The translations under genes and the position numbers were made by a program. The notes beneath the pieces were generated by a model, which saw only the letters and a program-made list of their open reading frames with translations, ran no database searches and was not told the origin of the DNA. A DNA stretch of 9,800 bases from Thermoguttaceae bacterium (GTDB lineage Bacteria; Planctomycetota; Planctomycetia; Pirellulales; Thermoguttaceae), in contig JAFTCU010000197.1 in assembly GCA_017454585.1 (NCBI GenBank), forward strand, positions 1-9,800, in the 5' to 3' direction. Shown piece after piece: positions 5,921 through 9,800 of the stretch; within the stretch, counting starts at the first letter, position 1, and each line of letters opens with the position of its first letter.

Positions 5921-7252
5921 CGTCTGGCATTGAGCAGTCCGAGCGAGGAAACGTGCGAGTGGACGGGGGCCGCTCAAAGCTCCGATTTCACCGACGCGAT
6001 GAATTTCGCCCCCAAAAAGACCGCCAGCATTCTCCTTGGTACCAAGGATCATTTGGCTGCGAAAGCTCGTTTAAGCGGAAGCGATCTTCTGCTGGAATCC
6101 CTGACGCTCGGCGCCGACGCGGATTCGCAGGGGGAACTCTCGGTTGTCCTGGCGAAGAAGGCCCAGATATTCGGCGTTCAAATTGGAAAAGAAGGTGCCG
6201 GTTCGCTCTCTCTTGGTCTGGGAACGGTGCTGAACTCTTCCTCGGTCATTCTCGGTGAGGCCCCAAATTCTGCCGGCACTCTGACGCTCAAAGACGCCGA
6301 CTTGACGACGATTTCTCTCTCGATTGGTGACGCCGAGGGAAGCAAAGGAACGCTGAAAATCGAAGGCAAATCCCACGTGAATGTCCTTGGCGCATTGGGT
6401 TTCGGACACTCCGGCGAATCGTTTGGTGAACAGACTGGTGGAGAAGTGGTCGCTTGCGCCAATTTGCTCTTCGGTGAATCGGGCAAAGGTTCCACCGAGT
6501 ACGCCCTGAAAGACGGTCTTTTCTGGACCAAACGCGGCTTTTCGCTTGGCTCGGCGGGAAAGGGGCTGCTCGAGATTTCCGGTGGTGAATTCCGCGCGGA
6601 CGGCCAGTTCGTCATCGGTTTTTACTCCGCCAACAGCACTGTCCGTCAGACCGGCGGCACAGCGAACATCGGCGGCACGCAGAGCGCTTGGGGCTACCGG
6701 ACCAACCCGGGCTTCATCGAAGGTTTTTCCAAGGAAAAGATCGCGGACTACTGCGCCGGCATCCAGTTCGGCGGTACTCGCATGGATTCCGAGGAACTGC
6801 GTACCGGCGGGACGGGCGAGTACTACCTCGAAGGCGGAACCGTAAACACGCCTCGCATTTCGAATATGACCAGGAACCTCACCCCGATGTTCTTCCTCAG
6901 CGGCGGCGAACTGAACGTTTTGAGCGACCCGGCCATTCCGTACTCGGGACTGGTTGCAGCTCCGATCCAGATGAAGGGTGGCACGCTCCGCGCCGAAACG
7001 ATCCTCGCGAAAGGTTACATGGCGGACGACTCATTCGTTCAGGAAGGCGGCGTTTTTGAACCGGTCGGAAAAGCCAAAATCGACGGGAATTACGTCGTGA
7101 AGAACGCTCAAATCGTCGTGAAACCGGGTGTGACGCTTGACGTCACAGGGAATTTCGAGTGCGAGAACGCGACGATCACCCTCCCAGCTGGTGCGGACCT
7201 GAACGCCGTGTTCCCCGGTACGAAACCGACCGGGAAATTTGAGATTAAATGA
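5144..7252 (+). CDS. Secreted GDPD2: glycerophosphodiester phosphodiesterase fused to a beta-repeat tail
   Basis: A 702-residue secreted protein. Residues 1-21 are a signal peptide (S-T-A-S-A). Residues 22-259 are a GDPD barrel with all catalytic motifs of GDPD1 (H30, E57, D59, H72, E134). From about 264 to 702 comes a tail of short glycine-rich beta-strand repeats, such as VILGEAPNSAGTLTLKDADL, LSIGDAEGSKGTLKIEG and SLGSAGKGLLEISGGEFRA. These resemble the beta-helix passenger-like repeats of large planctomycete surface proteins. No C-terminal beta-barrel, PEP-CTERM, dockerin or LPXTG signal is visible; it ends G-K-F-E-I-K. The tail may bind polymer or the cell surface and present the enzyme there (inference). 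The ATG at 5144 has AAAGG 7 bases upstream, as in GDPD1. A 13-bp hairpin lies 43 bases after the stop. The GDPD call is firm; the tail's role is unknown. Confidence 0.9.
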   Translation: MKHTSILTILFIFLAVSTASALEIPKTVGHRGFSAIAPENTCASIRKAWEAGAGGSECDVYITTDGVVCLMHDGTTKRTSEGKVDLPMRDSSWDQLKDVCVPNGKPGYENEKIPTLAQALETHKQCPGCYPVIEIKDAKAAMGVLDELKKADMLDKAFIISFSYEAVQTVCANSKVPTAYLAGKLETPEDVRNFCRKTKAAGAGLIDIMYFDGMTEEHIKAAHDEGVVCWIWTVNDLKVMRKLISWGVDSVTTDRPDLMRLALSSPSEETCEWTGAAQSSDFTDAMNFAPKKTASILLGTKDHLAAKARLSGSDLLLESLTLGADADSQGELSVVLAKKAQIFGVQIGKEGAGSLSLGLGTVLNSSSVILGEAPNSAGTLTLKDADLTTISLSIGDAEGSKGTLKIEGKSHVNVLGALGFGHSGESFGEQTGGEVVACANLLFGESGKGSTEYALKDGLFWTKRGFSLGSAGKGLLEISGGEFRADGQFVIGFYSANSTVRQTGGTANIGGTQSAWGYRTNPGFIEGFSKEKIADYCAGIQFGGTRMDSEELRTGGTGEYYLEGGTVNTPRISNMTRNLTPMFFLSGGELNVLSDPAIPYSGLVAAPIQMKGGTLRAETILAKGYMADDSFVQEGGVFEPVGKAKIDGNYVVKNAQIVVKPGVTLDVTGNFECENATITLPAGADLNAVFPGTKPTGKFEIK

Positions 7253-7295
7253 TTCTTTGGAATTGGTGCTTTCAGTGCCGTTTCTTTGTAACATT

Positions 7296-7326
7296 ACGAG
7301 GGACTTGTAGTGAACAGGTCCCTTGT
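7296..7326 (+). terminator. Strong stem-loop after GDPD2, possible terminator
   Basis: The arms 7296-7308 and 7314-7326 form a continuous 13-bp stem with two G-U pairs and a 5-base loop (AGTGA). The position, 43 bases after the GDPD2 stop and before an unrelated AT-rich gene, suits the end of the plus-strand gene cluster. There is no T run directly after the stem (TAAAAAG follows), so it may instead protect the 3' end or require Rho. Confidence 0.5.
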
Positions 7327-7437
7327 TAAAAAGTTTCCTGTATTCCACTTCATTTTGATTTCCTTCCTCGCAACACAATTTTCCTTAAACCAGATATTCC
7401 ATTCTCAAAGAATTAATTACTTTAGAAAGATCCTTAC

Positions 7438-7824
7438 ATGAAAATCCAGACATTACAAGAGAAATTGATCGAAAAATCTCAAGAGGCTTTTTCGATGGCG
7501 ATTGAGATTTATAACAAACCCACAATTAAATACAGAGTTGAGGGCTTCAGTTTTTTTATTTGTAATGCTTGGGAATTGATGCTGAAGGCCTACATGATAA
7601 ACACTTGGGGTGAACCTAGTATTTATTACAAAGATAAAACAAACCGAACCATTACCCTTGAAAATTGTCTTCAAAAAGTTTTTTCAAATGAAAAATCACC
7701 TCTTCGCCGGAATTTGGATCAGATTATAGAGCTTAGAAACACCAGTACCCATTTTATAGTTGAAGAATACGAGATGCTGTATATTCCTCTTTTTCAGGCC
7801 TGTGTCTTAAACTATGTAAACTAA
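7438..7824 (+). CDS. DUF3644 / HEPN-type protein, N-terminal part (stops at in-frame TAA)
   Basis: A 128-residue product that matches the first half of DUF3644 proteins as I recall them: IEIYNKPTIKYRVEGFSFF, ICNAWELMLKAYM, SIYYKDKTNRTITLE and PLRRNLDQIIELRN. Residues 100-105 read R-N-T-S-T-H, the RNxxxH (Rx4-6H) motif of HEPN ribonucleases. DUF3644 is, to my knowledge, placed in the HEPN group, many members of which are toxins or defence RNases. It ends at TAA (7822-7824), where homologues should continue; the next 189 codons are in the same frame and complete the family. No good Shine-Dalgarno is seen before the ATG, though AGAAAG lies about 12 bases upstream. The gene is far more AT-rich than its neighbours, suggesting horizontal transfer. 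It may be a nonsense-inactivated gene or a working short domain. Confidence 0.75.
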   Translation: MKIQTLQEKLIEKSQEAFSMAIEIYNKPTIKYRVEGFSFFICNAWELMLKAYMINTWGEPSIYYKDKTNRTITLENCLQKVFSNEKSPLRRNLDQIIELRNTSTHFIVEEYEMLYIPLFQACVLNYVN

Positions 7825-8394
7825 ATGCAGGAACTTCTTGATGTTGATATAACGGAAATCATTCCACAGAATTTTTTAACTCTGTCAGTTAGTATGAAAA
7901 CATTGACCGAAACTGTGATTAGAGCAAAATACCCAGAGCAAATTGCAGAAAAATTTCTGGAGAAAACAGAAGAACTGGAACCAATGATTTCAGAGAATAA
8001 TCAAACCTTTGCAATCCAGATAGAACATTTACATTTTATTACCAAGGACCGAAGTGAAGCCACTTCTCTGCTGCATATAGCCAAAGAAGGTGAAACTGGT
8101 GTGAAAATCGTAAGAGAACTGAAAAACCCCAATGTTACACATAAATTCACTATGAAAAAAGCGATCAAAGAGATCAATCAGCGGCTGAGAAAACTTCAAA
8201 TTCCTTATGAAATAAATAGCTATTTCTTTAATCTGTTTAATAAAAAATACAAAATTAAAGATAATGAACTCTACTGTTTTGTTCACAGACAGTATGCAAA
8301 TCCTTCATATACATATTCCATGCAGATGATTGACTTGGTTGTGGGTGAAATACAGAAAAATCCAGATAATTTTAATGAGAATTTAAAAAAATAA
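7825..8394 (+). CDS. DUF3644 protein, C-terminal part (same frame, after the stop)
   Basis: A 189-residue open frame beginning with ATG directly after the TAA of the upstream piece and in the same reading frame. Without that stop the two would make one protein of about 318 residues. The content fits the second half of DUF3644 proteins as remembered: FAIQIEHLHFITKDRSEA, KEGETGVKIVRELKNPNVTH, KKAIKEINQRLRK and a YTYSMQMIDLVVGEI tail. No ribosome-binding site precedes the ATG, so separate translation would depend on restarting after TAA. It has no HEPN catalytic motif of its own and no membrane segment. It is most likely the downstream half of a broken gene, although a stop suppressed by readthrough or a sequencing error cannot be excluded. 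Confidence 0.7.
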   Translation: MQELLDVDITEIIPQNFLTLSVSMKTLTETVIRAKYPEQIAEKFLEKTEELEPMISENNQTFAIQIEHLHFITKDRSEATSLLHIAKEGETGVKIVRELKNPNVTHKFTMKKAIKEINQRLRKLQIPYEINSYFFNLFNKKYKIKDNELYCFVHRQYANPSYTYSMQMIDLVVGEIQKNPDNFNENLKK

Positions 8395-8536
8395 GCCGAC
8401 CCCAGGGGCAAAGGAATTCTTGGTTTACACCTACTCCCATTGGGAACCCAGCCTTAATCCTTCCAAGTCAGCTATGATTGTATTATATCCGTTTTTTTAA
8501 GAAAGTCAAGCCCTTAATTCAAAAAAGAAGGTTTTT
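8395..8536. other. Spacer between the DUF3644 gene and the GH2 gene
   Basis: The first 65 bases are markedly richer in GC than the AT-rich gene before them. They hold a small palindrome, CCCCAGGGG (8400-8408), and a TCCC-ATT-GGGA mini-hairpin near 8436-8446, either of which could be the edge of an insertion or a weak terminator. The second half is AT-rich, with TATTATAT near 8481, a possible -10 element for the GH2 gene, although no convincing -35 is seen. No gene is recognised here. Confidence 0.35.
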
Positions 8537-9800
8537 ATGAAACTTTTTTCCACACTTTTGCCCCTCATTCTACTGATTTCCGCTTTTTCTACCCTCGACG
8601 CGGAATCGATCGACGTCGATCTGACCGGCTGGGAGTCCTTTCGCTCGGGGACCGTCCGCACGTGGGAGGACCTGCAGAACGCTGGGCCGGAAGCTATCCA
8701 GTGGGAGACCGACGGCCTGACCTCATGGACATCCCACCCAGATTTGATCTGCTGGTACCGCACCAGTTTTGACTCGCCGAAACTCCCCGACTCCCAGCGT
8801 GCGTTTCTCGCTTTCGAGTGGGTCAAGTTTGGCGCCCAGGTCCGGATCGACGGCAAAGACGCGGGACACTACACCGGCGGCGCGGAACCGTTTGAGCTTG
8901 ATGTGACGAATCTCGTCCGCGATGGTGGCAAACACTCGATCCTGATCCGAGTCGAAGGCGTGACGGCTATCACGAAGAACCCGCCCGAATCCCTGAAAAC
9001 CGAGGCAGGCCACCGTACCGCCGAGCTTTTCCAGGGGAACGTCATGGCCCCGGTCGGTTCGCACGGTTTTTCCAATGTGGGCCTGCGCGGGAAAGTGACG
9101 CTTGAGGTCCGCGACACACTGAAACTCGAGGACCTTTTCATTCAGACGTCGTGGCGCGAGAAGAAGATCACGGTCGATCTTGAGTTCAAAAACCTGACCG
9201 GGAAAGAGGTTTCGGTCCCCGTGACGGTTTCGGTCCCGGACCCGGATGATCCCCAAAAATCCTTGATTGAGTTCCACTCATCAGTTTCGGTTTTGGCGGG
9301 TCAATCCCAAACCGTTCATTTTGAGGAACCGTGGAAAAACCCGCGCGTCTGGTCTCCCCGCGACCCGTTCCTTTACTTCTTGGACGTGAAACTCGGCGAC
9401 TTTCTGACCCACCGCGAGCGTTTCGGCTTCCGCGAGATCTGGTGCGATGGCGACCGGTTCGTCCTGAACGGAGTACCGTTCCGTGCTCTTGGGACCGCCG
9501 CGCATCCGGGCGGATTCAAGGATCCACTCGATACTTTTCGGCGTCTGCGCCGAGCAAATATTAATTGCATGCGCCTCCACGCGAACATCTGGCCGAAGGA
9601 GTGGATCGAAACGGCCGACGAGACGGGCATGCTCCTGATCCTGGAAGGCGCGTTCTTCTGCTGGTGCCATTCCTACGCGCTGGAAGATCCGGAATTCTGG
9701 GTGAATTACGACCACCACATTCGGGCGCTCCAGAAAAAGCACCGGAACAATCCGTCGTTCTGCTTCCTCTCGATGGAAAACGAGATCGCGCACTGCGGCG
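8537..9800 (+). CDS. Secreted glycoside hydrolase family 2 enzyme (beta-galactosidase-like), 5' part
   Basis: The first 421 codons of a gene cut by the right edge. Residues 1 to about 22 are a signal peptide (LLPLILLISAFSTLDA). A jelly-roll sugar-binding domain follows (about 25-160, with WYRTSF and FGAQVRIDGKDAGHY), then an immunoglobulin-like domain ending in VWSPRDPFLYFLDV. Next is the GH2 hinge RFGFREIWCDGDRFVLNGVP and the start of the TIM barrel. The barrel shows MRLHANIWP, a DETGMLLILEG strand and S-M-E-N-E, where N415-E416 is the expected acid/base glutamate. The nucleophile lies beyond the window. GH2 enzymes hydrolyse beta-galactosides, mannosides or glucuronides; the substrate cannot be told here. 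The start ATG has GAAGG 5 bases upstream. It probably acts in the periplasm or outside the cell. Confidence 0.9.
   Translation, partial: MKLFSTLLPLILLISAFSTLDAESIDVDLTGWESFRSGTVRTWEDLQNAGPEAIQWETDGLTSWTSHPDLICWYRTSFDSPKLPDSQRAFLAFEWVKFGAQVRIDGKDAGHYTGGAEPFELDVTNLVRDGGKHSILIRVEGVTAITKNPPESLKTEAGHRTAELFQGNVMAPVGSHGFSNVGLRGKVTLEVRDTLKLEDLFIQTSWREKKITVDLEFKNLTGKEVSVPVTVSVPDPDDPQKSLIEFHSSVSVLAGQSQTVHFEEPWKNPRVWSPRDPFLYFLDVKLGDFLTHRERFGFREIWCDGDRFVLNGVPFRALGTAAHPGGFKDPLDTFRRLRRANINCMRLHANIWPKEWIETADETGMLLILEGAFFCWCHSYALEDPEFWVNYDHHIRALQKKHRNNPSFCFLSMENEIAHCG

Noticed and set aside
4144..6052. Long minus-strand open frames (about 318 and 298 codons) opposite the two GDPD genes
   Set aside because: They lie antisense to clear GDPD genes and resemble each other only because the GDPD segments are duplicated; they have no recognisable motifs and arise from codon bias.
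6000..7252. Classical autotransporter with a translocating C-terminal barrel in GDPD2
   Set aside because: The tail has passenger-like repeats, but no barrel domain with a terminal aromatic residue is visible; the protein ends G-K-F-E-I-K.
8506..9793. Minus-strand open frames opposite the GH2 gene
   Set aside because: The plus strand encodes a continuous GH2 protein with signal peptide and catalytic motifs; the antisense frames show no family features.

Overview
The window looks like part of a chromosome from a Planctomycetota-type (PVC group) bacterium. This rests on flavour, not on a marker gene: a Ser/Thr-kinase-fold protein, a membrane-anchored leucine-rich-repeat protein, secreted enzymes with long glycine-rich beta-repeat tails, and secreted carbohydrate-active enzymes (a probable sialate O-acetylesterase and a GH2 enzyme) beside housekeeping genes. 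Most genes are moderately GC-rich; one segment near 7.3-8.4 kb is clearly AT-rich. No rRNA, tRNA, CRISPR array or transposase gene was seen.

Layout. 1-187 (minus): start of a secreted sialate O-acetylesterase-like gene running off the left edge. 188-340: spacer with heptad-based inverted repeats flanking a terminator-like hairpin. 341-1156 (minus): proC. 1157-1314: divergent promoter region. 1315-4944 (plus): closely spaced genes for a predicted pseudokinase, accA (acetyl-CoA carboxylase alpha subunit), a membrane-anchored LRR protein and a secreted glycerophosphodiester phosphodiesterase (GDPD1). 4945-5128: gene debris. 5144-7252: GDPD2, a near-identical copy of the GDPD domain fused to a roughly 440-residue beta-repeat tail. 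A strong hairpin follows at 7296-7326. 7438-8394: an AT-rich DUF3644/HEPN-type gene split by one in-frame TAA. 8537-9800: a secreted GH2-family glycoside hydrolase, cut by the right edge.

The most informative region is 3.2-7.3 kb. The LRR-GDPD module appears to have been duplicated in tandem. The 792-bp GDPD segments (4117-4908 and 5129-5920) align without gaps, and a 62-bp decayed piece of an LRR gene lies just before GDPD2. Just after the GDPD1 stop is a short out-of-frame relic matching the first part of the GDPD2 tail. A deletion between two tandem LRR-GDPD-tail units, plus loss of the LRR 3' end, would explain the layout.

How the genes may work together (inference): ProC makes proline and AccA starts fatty-acid synthesis. 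The GDPDs probably hydrolyse glycerophosphodiesters outside the cytoplasm. The pseudokinase, upstream of accA and on the same strand, lacks several catalytic residues and would act as a binding or scaffold protein if expressed. The HEPN-type gene looks foreign and may be a disabled defence or toxin RNase. The esterase and GH2 enzyme suggest use of host or plant glycans.
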